Below, piece after piece: positions 48,040 to 59,665 of a stretch of 64,000 nucleotides of DNA (positions are counted from its first letter, which is position 1; the number at the start of each line of letters is the position of its first letter). A model generated the notes under the pieces. That model did no database searches. It saw only the letters and a program-made list of their open reading frames with translations, and was not told the origin of the DNA. The DNA is from Paragonimus skrjabini miyazakii (taxonomy: Eukaryota > Platyhelminthes > Trematoda > Plagiorchiida > Troglotrematidae), in the NCBI GenBank assembly GCA_014338405.1, contig JTDE01021172.1:1-64000 (forward strand). Direction: 5' to 3'. Both the position numbers and the translations under genes were made by a program.

Positions 48040-49620
48040 TTTCAGCTAAAGTTGATGGATAGTTTTGGAGTCAAGCCGAAACTATTAAAAACATTGTCAA
48101 TAAACGCACCAAATGTCCTCTTACGGTCGAACAGTTGCATGAAATAGGTAAACTTGCTATCTCACATCTAGAGTTGCCCAAGGTTTTCGAAGTTTAATGT
48201 GCTGGCGCCTTTACTAACATCCAAGAAATCACCAGCCAACCACCATCATTTTCGACACCTATGGAGGCTACATCATTATAGCTATCACATCATGTAACAG
48301 AAGTCACAGGAGGCGTCTTTTTAACTAATTAACGGGTTCCAATCCACTTTCTCCATTGGGGCTGTAAAAATCTGCATGAGAACTGGTGGCACCATTATAA
48401 GACTTTTTCAACAATTCTCTACAATAGTGTCCAGCACCAAAATTGTGGAAGACTTACACTATACCCCTATCTTCAGGAAGGAAGATGATCGTAACGAATT
48501 CCCCAGCCACACTTTGACTCAAAAGTCTTGGTTACATTGTATACCTGGTAATCATTATAAATTCTGGAAGAGTTTCTCGTGCCTGACTGGCTTACCTGAG
48601 GACAAGAAGTATGTGGCTGATGGAGACATCTCAAGGGGTGCTATCCGTTTGAATTTCTCCGGAACATTTGACAGAGTCAGTCACGCAGTGTCATCTGCGT
48701 AAATTTGCCAATATAGTTTAGATGGCTAGCCTATCACTCCAAATATCGGTTTTACTACAAAAGTTTTCGGCATAACATCTAACAACTGGTCTTCTACAAT
48801 CAGCGGTGTGCCTCACAATCTCATTCTCAGCTCCCTGTCAATTCTGTTATTCGTCCTTGATATATCATAGTTAAATTCTCACATATGATTTGAACCCAAA
48901 AATGCGATGATGGATGATAATACACAAAGAAGGAAGCCTCAACCTCATATTGACTTCTGGAGTTTGGGTCACAACGCGGATCTAAATGTGAAATGGCACG
49001 TTTTCATCACTTGGTGCGTTTTTTAGTAGACAGAAAGCTGGGCACTACCATCTGCGAGTGACAGTTCGGAATGATCGTCTCAGACGGTCTGTCTGTCCTC
49101 CAACGACGACGAGGGAAGCCAACATGACACATTAGATGCTAATCCGATCGTTTGGGATGTGTCAGTTGGTTTAAACTTGATGTTCAGTTTATTAGTGTTC
49201 CTACATCCTAAGTCGACTAATCAAGCACATCGATCACAAATCAACGGATATATCCAGCTGGTTGACAGGACAGTGTGGGGCTACATAGCGTGTTTATTCG
49301 TTTTGATCGCCTTTTTAATCTGAAGCACTGCTTAAACTGAACTATCTCCATATACCATCACATGTCAGGGACGATCTTATTCTGACATACAGAATGTTGT
49401 CGATTGTTGTAGCCGGCGAGACACATTAGTACCCTCAGTTCGAATAATTGTTTCTGCGGTCACTTACCGAAACTGCAACGCCAAAAATGCAAACAGCATT
49501 CTGTTAATGTCAAGATGTATCCGATCTATTTCAGTCGATCAAAAGAGTGACATTAGTAGACTGATTCATGAAAAAGCTTCACTCATATTCCTGGTATACA
49601 AGTATTGAGGTATGTAAACT
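48040..49620 (+). mobile_element. Heavily decayed CR1-clade LINE
   Basis: RT motifs appear in order but in shifting frames: YTPIFRKEDDRNEFPSHTL near 48460 (CR1: IPIFKKGDR.DP.NYR), IRLNFSGTFDRVS near 48650 (YLDFSKAFDRV), SGVPHNLILSSLSILLFVLD near 48800 (SGVPQGSVLGPLLFLLFV.D), and SHVRDDLILTYRML near 49370, the C-terminal CR1 signature. No catalytic box remains. Sequence differs from the other CR1 element, so it is a separate subfamily or an older copy. Its 5' part may lie in the gap. Confidence 0.65.
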
Positions 49621-51084
49621 ACTCTGAAGTGGTATGTTCTTCAGTGCTAATCCTAGTGAGCCATTCCTTATCTAAATGAGTCTGTTTCACGTCTAAGTGC
49701 CTATGCTCGAATCGAACTTTTATTTCTGTATTCTAATTCTATATAGGGTTTTATTACTGTCCATATTCTGATGGTTGTTTCCAAAACGGACACTTTTGCA
49801 TAATTTTTATTCATCTTCACTATACTACTTTACTGCTATCTAACACAGCTTAAGATGCACATAAATACAGCAAGCTTCCTCTTACTTGAAGAACTCATAC
49901 AATTTCAATTAATTTTTTCGTCACTTGAGTAATGTGAAAGTAATAGGTGAATTATTTAAATATATACTGTTTCATTACACAAGCGTACTCAAGAATATAT
50001 GGTAAACTCACACTGTGGCGTGCGTGTTTATCCGCTTTCAGTTTGACTGAACGTACCTATAGGGCTAGTGGGGGCTGCCGTCAATGGTGGTACAACACAG
50101 TATTGGAAGGAAGACAATTATACATGCCCCTTTTAGAATAGGATGCAAGTACGTTTGTGTTTGGATCTATTGTTGCAAAAGTGAACAGTTTCAGGTATTA
50201 TGTGGCTGAATTCACCAAGCGACAAACTGAAACTGTTGTTCAGTCTACGAATGATCAAATGGGTGTCAGTTTTAGCGCAGAATTCTGATTGCACTACTGT
50301 TCCAGTACATATAGGATTGCGGTCAATACTAGCTAACGGTCTGAACGGGCAATGACATTCCAGACCAGGATCCCATGGTCAGCGTTATCTAAATCATTCC
50401 CATCACGACTGATATTCAGGAGATCTATGGCTGATAAGGATAAGCGACCGTCGTATGTTGTGACTGTTGATGAATTGCGAGGCTCATAAGAATTATTCGT
50501 TAGATTATGTGTGTTTGAGCATACATAGGGAAACAATCCGGTTAACTAATCATGGGACAAACACTTGAATGAGCTTACGATCACATTGTACAAAATGTTG
50601 TCTATATCAAATGATGGTTTTAAAAGTTTGCCTAGGCGCATCAGTGAACCTCAACACAGAACTATGTTCCAATGAGCGTTATCAAATGTATTCTCTCAAC
50701 CTAGTTGCGTCATTCGTATTTCGTACAATCTGTGAAACATAATCAAAGCTTTGAGTGTAGTCTACAATATTCCTTTGGGTGATAAAGTACGGAGAATACA
50801 TTGTGTTTGATATGCAGTGTGACTTCTGCAGGGAGTCCCAACCTGCTAGAGTGGGTGAACCAACAGTTAACTGATAAGCAGAGATAACGATTTCCACATA
50901 CCAGTTATAAAATGTGTAAATTCCGTGGTTTTGTTGTACTGGTGAATGAACGCAGCTAGAGCACGCCAGAATACATGTGAACACCGTGGGAACAGACATA
51001 AGACATGGTTAGTATAGATAAATGAAATTGGGGAAAAACTGTGCTTTCGGTCACAAGCTCAAATGAATCACCCGGTCAACTCAC
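49621..51084. other. TATDN3-like intron, nothing recognised
   Basis: Short open frames only. Confidence 0.5.
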
Positions 51085-51165
51085 TTCGGCTGAAACGCCC
51101 AACACGGGGGAATCGGTCTCCAGCAACAGATTTGTCAATGGTACGGCTTTGACCAGTTCTTGTTT
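51085..51165 (-). CDS. TATDN3: Penultimate exon of TATDN3-like gene, with ETDSP catalytic motif
   Basis: An exon of exactly 81 nt (27 codons, phase 0 at both ends). On the minus strand it runs from acceptor catcgtttctacag to a gtgagt donor after SAE. The peptide reads KQELVKAVPLTNLLLETDSP and continues VLG. The Asp of ETDSP is the conserved metal-binding/catalytic aspartate of the TatD family, and KQ.LVK..PL is specific to TATDN3-type proteins. It joins exon 59553-59665 upstream and 33129-33272 downstream. The downstream intron is 17,812 bp (33273-51084) and carries at least seven retroelement fragments. No sign of decay in the exon itself. Confidence 0.9.
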
Positions 51166-53870
51166 CTGTAGAAACGATGTATATGTAATTGGTACAACGA
51201 AAATAATCTGTTCAGCAGTTGTTGAAAATGCAAATGAAAAAAACATCAAACATCTCTCAGAGGATCTCATCACCTGTAGAACTGAGGTCAACGAAATCAC
51301 TGTACAAGCCGGTGACTCATTGATTCACATATGTAGTTCATGAAGATGGCATCAAACCACCCAACATCGCCACTATACGACGTCCACAATATGAGACTTA
51401 GAAGCTTTGGATATCTAATGACAGTTTGATTCAAGCACACTGTTAGAAACACTGAAATGGTAGTCGATGTATGTAAGTCTAACAATCGGAAAAGCACCTT
51501 GTTACCTAAATTACCGAACGTCTATCACAATAACTCCCGACAGATTTATTCAGTATTGCAGCAGGTGCCAGCTATAGGGTGGTGATTGTCCTTTGGAACC
51601 AACTGACTTTCCTCGAGGCTGTTGTGATGAGATACAATAACTCAGTATTCTATACGTGTTAGCTTCATGCTAGCTATTTTTTTTTATATTGCCACGTGAA
51701 TGTTAACTTTCTCGATTACCTTTGTTTGAACAGCGTGCGTGGTCTGTAAATGTGACATTCTGTTTCATCAGCACTACGTTTTTACATGTCGGTTCAATTT
51801 AGCAAATCTCTCACTCTCAAACCATCTATAACTTAGTGGATAGGAATAAAATATACAACACAAATTATATCATTTCATCTATTGTAATCACAGATCGAAT
51901 GTAATGTTTCCGCAAGAGACACCATACAAGACGTTGTTGGTATTTGCAACTTTATAAAAGCAAATGTTGCTCACAGAAAAGAACTTTGGCATTTATTGTA
52001 CAGACAGGTTGTATGCTTTACGGTGGTTTCGAGTGATCATGTATTCCGTTTTGTTACGCGTTGTTTAGCTCTGGGTGCAACGCTGATTGCTTACAGACTT
52101 TATCACCGGCGTGCTTAAGCGGCTAATTTCGAGTTTTCCTGACCAATATGTTAAATAGCCATCGGTCACATGTACTCACGTTCATGTACTACCTCCAACC
52201 TTGTCTGGACAATTCGAATCAACATACCGATAACCATAACATACAAAAAACTCAAGTTTGTCGTTTAATGTTCCGGTAAACTGTACAAACCCATTTATTA
52301 GTGAGTGAAAATTAAATCATGTGGTTTTAAGTTAAGCAGCATAACCTCTTACCGAGCACATACGGGAGTTTAGCCGCATGGAACACATTATTAACAGATG
52401 TCTGGGAACTGACGTTGATTCATCTATTTATATCTTGGCGCATTGGTTGTGTGTATTTTGTGTAATATTCATCCGTCCTGTTGGTCCGACAATCGAGTGT
52501 GAAGGTCATTTACGCTTGCTGTTGGTTCGCTTGACAAAACTAACAGAGGTTCTTTGTCAGTGCATCCTAAGAAGAACAACGGTTTTGAGGAATGTGAAAT
52601 GTGGTCAGAGTACTGCGGCAGCGTGGCCATGGGCGTTTATTTATCACCAACAGACATGAATTCCATATTTGGAAATTTACTAAACTGAAGTGAACACACA
52701 ACGCTGCAGACACATAACTTTATGCACAAGAGGACATTCTTGGGATCTGGGCGGACCCGTCTGCACACTAGCTAGAAATTACTACTAAATGATATTACTT
52801 ATTTTCAAGGCCACAAACACACACAGTCACTGACCTCGGCATGGCTCTGGTCGAAAGCAAATTACCTCAGACTGACTTAAACCTCAATGTATTAGACGGT
52901 CACTGTTTGACAGTATGCACATTAACATTCTGTTGAGATATATACCTATGTACAGATCCTGTCTATCTTTTGATCCAAAATACAATACTCAATTGGTATG
53001 GCTGCTGTACATGAATTAATCGATTACCTGGAATTGAAGCCTGCCAGATTTCTTAGATGTAGAAATTATGTCTACTCACGGAAAAATGTAGCCATCTCTG
53101 AAGCAGCAAAGAGGTGTTTCGAACAGAATGATGAACATTCTGAGCTATACGAATCCTCTTTTGATTCGTTATTTCACACTGAGTCACCATGAAATGAAAG
53201 TGAACTCAGCATATCGCCTAAAACGAACGAAGAGGTAAGACGGCTTAATAAATGTTCGATCAGATAGCACGCCTTGTGTTCGTTCAAAAGGATCGATATG
53301 TATCACCAGATCGTTGCAGCATATGAAGAACTAAATACAATGCACAAATACCTAAGTGAGTTCTTTCTGTCAATGAAATCAAGCGTTACCCAATAGATCT
53401 GTGTACCCAAAAGGTCGATCATATTGATATTTTTTTCTCTTGAGATTCACTAACTTATAACACAGCAAACGGACCCCATATTATTATTTGGTTAGGTAAG
53501 TTATGTCTGGACTAAGTCTCAAGGTGACCAGGAGATGATATAATTGTTGTGAATCTTATTTTCGTGTCATTTCGGTAGCTGTCTCACGTTCCCAGATGAA
53601 TGAAGTCCAATTCTTGCGTTTTCCGTCCTTTCACTCGTACTTATGTGCTATGATACATCGTTTATAATAACTTACTCATCTGAGAGCTAGTTAAATATGA
53701 GCTGTTTTTTCCGACTCAAGTGTTTGGATGCTAATCTGAATTTCTCGGTAAGTGTCTGATACGTAGAACCATTGTCAATACATATTCAAAAGTTTCGTTT
53801 GTTCCATTGATAATCATCAGTTAGATAACTGAAACCTAAGTTTCATCTTCAATCTGTATACCATCGAATT
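51166..53870. other. TATDN3-like intron upstream of the Gypsy relic
   Basis: Nothing certain. A 64-codon frame at 52998-53192 (MAAVHELIDYLELKPARF and on) might be a displaced piece of the Gypsy gag, but shows no diagnostic motif. Confidence 0.4.
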
Positions 53871-55490
53871 TCAGGACTACGATGCCTATGTATGTGCTTT
53901 TAACAAATTTGAACCTAAAGATAAAAAGTTTGATTGTCATCTATCACGACTATGCAGACAAAATGTTAGACAAATCCTTGATCTGTATCTCCGGAAATTA
54001 CGAGGTTTAGCAAAAGATAGTAATTTCAAATCCACCAGTGTTAAATAGTATCGTGATGATGTATTTGTAAATGGGCTGACTTCAGATTCTGTCCGCCACA
54101 CAATTTTGGAAACTAAATATTCATTTTGATCAAGCTAAATCGCTCAAGATGGCCCAAAATCAATCCCCGCCATTCCAAAATGAAGGCCTGCTTAATCGGT
54201 ATAGCGCTGCTGCTCCAATGAGTTCAACCGTTTGTCCTCTGAGTAACGGGTGTCGTCAAATATACGTTTTTTGAACGGATTCACGGTACCTATGTCTTAT
54301 GAATGATGTCTTGTACAAAACGTGGTTAAAATTGCTATTCTTTAAAAGTCCGTCTATCTAGTTACAGCAGTAACACACTGTATTTGTGACAAGTTCAACT
54401 CTTTCATCTATCGCAACAGCAGGAGTAACCGAATGTTTAGCCAACGTTATATCGGAAGTTCACGGAACTGTATTATGGATACTTACTGATACTGGGAGCT
54501 TGGAGAATTGTCTCTCGGGTCATTGTCGTTCACAGTCGATGGTATGTAGAAGATTCCAGACTACCTCTGATCACCACATGGATAACAAACACCACTCACA
54601 AACACTGCCTCGCTATTCTTCCAGATTTTTGTGTAGATGCTTTTTTAGAACATGAATTCCTTAAACTACGTAATAAGTTGGAAATGCTCTTTAAAGGTAA
54701 CGAACAGTCATTTCTGTAAGTGGCCCTACTACAATACCTATTGCTGTCCCAGCCCTTTTTGAAAACCTCACCCAGATTGCAAATTGCACACCCTTAAATC
54801 CATATATTATAAAATTAAAGGTGAATCTTTCTCAGAATCGTAAATACAAGGATTACTCAAAGAAACTATAATCAAATTATATGGAACTCTATGATTAGAT
54901 GAAATACCTGGTACTACCAACGAACGCTAAAAACACCGATAATTATTTATGACAGTAAAACAGTCAACTGGTTTACTTGTCTTGAAACGTATCGTTTGAC
55001 AAGAATAGATGAGAAAGTATCTATTTATAGGATATTCAGCGTCCAAGATCCCGTTCGATTCTCATGATGAAAGGTGACAAAATCTGGTGGTCTACGATAC
55101 GTACAGTGACCTCTATCAATTTCAACTAATCTTTTGGGAATTTCTAACGAGTTTACACGTTTTCGACGAACGAATGATGAAATCGAACGAGACAATAATT
55201 TGAGCAAAACTATTGTCGGTGTCGAAAACTTTGCGTTCTGCAACACAGACTTTCAAAAACACGATAAGAACCTGAGGGGATTCTTCGCCGTAGCTGAACA
55301 ATATGGCTAGACAGTGAATCACAACAATGGTATTTTTCAGTTTCATAATTAGTTCGATCGGTCACACACGTTCTACGGTAATGACGAAATCCTATTCAGA
55401 ACGACTAAAACACCTTAGGAATTAGCGTTCCAACTTGACATTAAATCACAAGGAGCGGTAGATACGTATAGACATATTGCTTACAATGGA
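53871..55490 (+). mobile_element. Ty3/Gypsy LTR retrotransposon relic (gag-protease-RT pieces)
   Basis: Gag-like sequence lies at about 53880-54200: DYDAYVCAFNKFEPKDKKF, then YLRKLRGLAKDSNF, then YRDDVFVNGLTSDSVRHTIL. An aspartic-protease box (ILTDTGS) is at about 54480-54499. RT-like sequence at about 55090-55330 has NNLSKTIVGVENFAFC and HDKNLRGFFAVAEQYG, which aligns with the segment around the catalytic YLDD of Gypsy RT; here the box is destroyed. Order and motifs fit the CsRn1-like Gypsy group of flukes. No LTRs, RNase H or integrase were recognised. It lies in an intron of the TATDN3-like gene, antisense to it. Confidence 0.65.
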
Positions 55491-55760
55491 TATTTCACTT
55501 TTCAGATAAGATTCGTACACGAGAAAATGATTGCGGCAAAAGAATAAGTTGTCATTTTTGAAAACTTAACGAACAAATTTATAAGTGTTGCAGTGGCTAC
55601 CGAAAAGCGTCATCGACACGTGAAAAGGATGTGACTGACATGGATGTCGCCAAAGCACTAAATAAAAATGTTTGGTTAGAAGAAACCAAATTACGAAAAA
55701 CTTGAGATTTGTGACAGAAATGGGATGCACAGAAGCAACAAGTACTCTACAGTATCAGTG

Positions 55761-56020
55761 GTAGATTCAAGCTTGAAAAATCCTACTTGAGCTATCTATT
55801 TGCAGGATTTTATGATACAGTAGGTTGGTTGGGTAACTGAGTCCAAATATGACATTTCTATACTACCGACGTGACTTCATAGCTCACCCGGTAAAATACT
55901 TGCCGCATCTGATCAAGCTATTTATATCGTTAGTTTAGGTCTAGTAGAAGCCCAGATTTTTCACAGTTGGTTCCCTTCTAACTTATCAAGTCTGCCACAC
56001 TACTTAACAGTTATAAAAAA
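55761..56020 (+). mobile_element. tRNA-derived SINE, decayed copy
   Basis: Homologous to 6088-6364 along its length: gtagattcaagcttgaa at the start, gggtaactgagtccaaat in the lead, a weak A box (cttcatagctcacccggtaaaatac), a ruined B box (ggtctagtagaagccc where ggttcgaatccagcc is expected), then ttttcacagttgg and gccacactacttaacag. An A-rich run follows. It lies just downstream of the Gypsy relic. Confidence 0.7.
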
Positions 56021-56329
56021 AAATGTTATATTATATCTTTATTCTTGGGAACATTTTCTACCAGCGAAGGGCTCCATTTTGCCACCGAAGAGGAGGCTTG
56101 CGCAGTCGCAGAAACTAACAGATAGTCGAATCATTATGTGGTTGGCTTATGTGTCCGTTTTTTTACCAGTGCTCTGTTACATTCATGTATGACTAATCGG
56201 AAATGGAAAATGAAACTAGACAAAGTACAACGCTAGTATATCGGGCTTTCCTATCTCCACTTCGTTCAGTAGCGAGATGTATCTATACAACACTCTTCGC
56301 GCCATCATGGAGTGACTCATCAATAACTG

Positions 56330-56616
56330 TTGAAGTGAAACTGGTTCTTCAAACCTTTCTCTCGAAAGCCTGCACCACAAAGCAGCAGATGAGTAGCAGT
56401 GTACCAGGACTGGTACTTTTTCCGGAAAAAGATGACAACCTTCTTTCAGCCCCCAACCTGGAGGACCAGGAGACTGTGGTTTGTCAGACTTCTATCTATT
56501 GGCCTACCTAGTATGACTGACTCTGTCGATGTGGCCACCACACCGTTCAATTTAGCCCAGTAGGTCATCAAGATGTGTAAGCCATCACATCGTGTCAAGG
56601 TCCAGCCTTTTTGTGA
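56330..56616 (-). mobile_element. RTE-clade LINE, copy 6: inverted 5' segment
   Basis: Read on the minus strand, this segment begins at the family 5' end (gtcacaaaaaggctgg, from 56617) and continues through tgatgacctactgg, accacagtctcc and the two 5' UTR palindromes (56401-56431) to ctgctgctttg near 56360. It abuts a plus-strand 3' segment of the same family at 56617. The layout matches 5' inversion by twin priming. Confidence 0.8.
56401..56431 (-). repeat. Paired palindromes in RTE 5' UTR (inverted copy)
   Basis: GTACCAGGACTGGTAC abuts CTTTTTCCGGAAAAAG. The loop of the first stem differs from copies 1 and 3, while both stems are intact. Confidence 0.8.
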
Positions 56617-56830
56617 CTTCCGTTTATAGCCCGGTCGTTTGTTTACAAAGTGTAGCACCTTGATGCTGAATGTCAGATATAGACGAAGCTATTTTTAGTT
56701 ATTAGGTCCCTTTCCCTTCCTTTTTTTCTTTTCTTGTACAGAGTTCGAGTATTTCACGGTTGTGTGGCAATTAAGGATCAGTGAGAACCATTGATGTATT
56801 GCTGTCTATGATGATGACGATGAAGGGTAA
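56617..56830 (+). mobile_element. RTE-clade LINE, copy 6: 3' end joined to inverted 5' segment
   Basis: The 3' UTR in plus orientation: acttccgtttatagcccggtc (compare acttacggctcgattg in copy 2), tagcaccttgatgctgaatg, a pyrimidine-rich stretch, a hairpin at 56777-56795 and a tail ctatgatgatgacgatgaagg. No coding sequence. Confidence 0.85.
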
Positions 56831-59552
56831 ATAAAAGTCTGACTTCAACACTGATAGTGATTATCACGAAGATTATGTTTAGTTTACTGAACAAAAGAAC
56901 AGAATGCCACCCACCCATAACCTCTCCGCAATTGCAATGTTACCTTCAAGCACTGTGGCCTTCAGATCTGATTTGTTTTTCAGCGACATTATAACTAATC
57001 GGGAATACCAATCTCGTTAGCTCAACAGTATGAAAGATTCTGGTGTTGAGCCCTCCGGCGATTAGACTCTCAGAAGATGTGTGAACGCTTGCGCGCTAGT
57101 CGCGGCTAAATGATTACTGCTTGTCGAATACCTTCGGAGAAGAGAAGGTCCACGGAGTATGTACACTTGATGGAAGCCCTGAGTGGAACCACAGAGCTAG
57201 TCTTGTAATGTACATCTTGAGAGTTGCTGACGTCCCTTGCAGGAAAGCTGTCGTCCAATGTGTTACTGTTCTGAAATGCCCTGGATCCCGTCAGCGGGAC
57301 GGGTTACTTGAGTACATGGCCAGAGCAACCTAAAATCTTTACACATTTCATACAAGATTGCATCCCAGAGCAGATGATATACCAGCTTGTGACTGTGATC
57401 GGAAGAGACATATCCTTGGTTTTACTCTAGTAACCGCGACAATTACTTTGGTTTCCGCATCTCAAGCGAGTGCCAATCTGTTTGCTACTGATTTGAAGAA
57501 ATTCATTTCATAAACACGTGTTGATGCAAACTGTAGCAACACTTCGATCGTTTTTTCATATAAAGATGGTATCCTTTTTCTAATTCTGCTTCCTTAGCTC
57601 ACGAGAGCTACATTTGACATTCTATTTTTAATGTATTGCTACAAGTCGATTCGATAATATGCTTTTTCTATGTAAACACTAATGAGTTTTCTAGATCGAT
57701 AACAATAAAAAGGATTTCATATTTAACTAACAGTATGTAACATAAAATATGAGATACTTATGGAGAATTTCCAAACGAACCGATGCAACATTATAAATAT
57801 ATTAATTATTTTTTTCGGTTTCGGTGATATCTTTCAGGTATGGAAACCTATCTACTTTGCCTGCCTTGCATTGATTACCCCTAAGTGTAATATATATTCA
57901 TGGGATGCTAGCACATCCGTTGTGTTCAAATAAGCAAGTAACCGACCTTCTCAAAACATCCGTGAGATAACGGGAATTTAGCACTCACTTTCAATCCAAC
58001 GAGTGATTTTGCTGTCTTGAAAAAGTTGGGAGTTGATCTCTTAAGTTGGGAACTCAAAATAACCATTTTACTATGTGGTTCAAACTAGAAGTATCATGGA
58101 ATTCGAATTTCGCTGTTTAAAGTAAATGTAATCTGCTGCAAAAATTTCGTTTTGATAAAACTGACTCTTGTCGGAATATTCCCATCAAAACAGAAGTAAT
58201 ATGACGAACAATTGTTTTCGATTATACTCTCGCTTTTGCCCCTATACGGTTTCCGTAAAAACGTGTTATGAGACAACCTGCGAATTTTAGACTTCACACA
58301 GTTGGTTAAACCTGGACCAGACGTTGACGGGATGTGGCGTCACAGGGGCAAGGTTAAACGTTTGTGTGATGGGGGTAACGATTTTTTTGTAGACATTCCG
58401 GTTGGAAGTACTGAACAAAGTAAAACAGATTAGGGTTATGTAGTCTGGCTGAAAACTCTGTGGTCAAATCGGAATGTTTAGTGATGTCTTCGCGATGGTT
58501 GGTATCTGCGAGATATACCACTGTTGTGACCGCAAAAAACGTTTGGCTTGCGAAGTTGTTTATTGCATAAAATCCCGTACAAAAGTTACGTTAAAACATA
58601 GGACCACGAACACGTACACTCATTTGAATGGCTGATGTGTATCCACACACATTGAGCAATAGTAAAATGTCATTTGCCTTGGTGGTACGTTCTCCACAGT
58701 GCGTACATACTATTCCAATAGTCGCTTCTGCTTCATCGTCTCCCTGGCGTTGGAACTTGTTCTGTAGTTGCTGAGTGTACGTACTATACTACCCACAAAC
58801 GGAGTTGCCTGTTACGCAATACATGTACACTTTAACAACTGTCGCTCCTTCTATTCAGTTACCTAGGCATCTGGTACAATGGTGCTACTAATCTATCTCC
58901 GGCTACATGTTCCGATACAGGCTGGATGATGTTTCTTGATCCTTTTTGACAAACGCCTAATCGTACGAACAATGCATTTTGTTGTACAACAGCAGCATGA
59001 AAAAATGAGCATACGAGCACTAATGAGTACCTTGTCTTTCAGGTTCAATTTTAACATTCGCTTTCAAAGTCACACATAACAAACCACTCCATGGATTTTG
59101 CTATTTGTCCCATGACACGTTATGATGAAACTCCTGTAATTTTATTGACCTGAGAACGCATTACCGAAAACCAATATTCATTACTTCATTACAACTGACT
59201 ATTGTTATTGTCTCTCAAAACCTAATACTATTTTCACGAATGGTGAAGTAAATAAACCACATGCGAATAACTGAATTCGGTATTTTTTTATTCAAACAGC
59301 TTTTACAGCAAATCATTAGTCATACCATTTGGTTACTCGGATTAGGGCAACTTCATATGTGGTTAGGTTCACTGATTGATGATGATCGTCACGTTCTTTG
59401 GCATATGAACACTATCAATTAGTCAGATTAACTGTGTAACAAGTTATCGTGAAATGATCGAACGGGACGTTCAAAATAACACAATTGTCTGTCTAGACAA
59501 GTCATTTGATTTCTCGGATCGTTGATTCAATGAAACATCATCTCGTACTCAC
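56831..59552. other. TATDN3-like intron, nothing recognised
   Basis: No exon or element recognised. A 70-codon frame at 57121-57333 has no known motif. Confidence 0.5.
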
Positions 59553-59665
59553 CTGTTTGCTCCGGTATACGCATGGGGGTATTGAGAAGAAATAACCCGC
59601 AGCTACACCAACCATAGCCTGAGACGGTCGACCGTCAAACGCGTGCATTTGTACTCGAGTAGCAC
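59553..59665 (-). CDS. TATDN3: TATDN3-like exon with HAFDGRPS motif
   Basis: A 113-nt minus-strand exon: acceptor tttattttag, two bases completing a codon, 37 codons, then CAG before a gtgagt donor. The peptide contains MHAFDGRPSQAM and AAGYFFSIPP, matching the TATDN3 segment that carries the conserved His of the TatD fold (H.FDG) and the following beta-strand (GYFFSIPP). It ends YRSKQ and joins in phase 0 to KQELVK in the next exon. The expected N-terminal exons (DCHCHL, GVHP and GE.GLD motifs) were looked for on the minus strand up to 64000 and not seen, so the gene probably continues past the window edge. The preceding exon must end in phase 1. Confidence 0.9.

Noticed and set aside
51041..51343. 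100-codon plus-strand frame
   Set aside because: Shadow of the minus-strand TATDN3-like exon 51085-51165.
57010..57070. Another tRNA-like head (ttagctcaac ... ggtgttgagccctcc)
   Set aside because: Only weak resemblance to A and B boxes and no match to the SINEs in this window.
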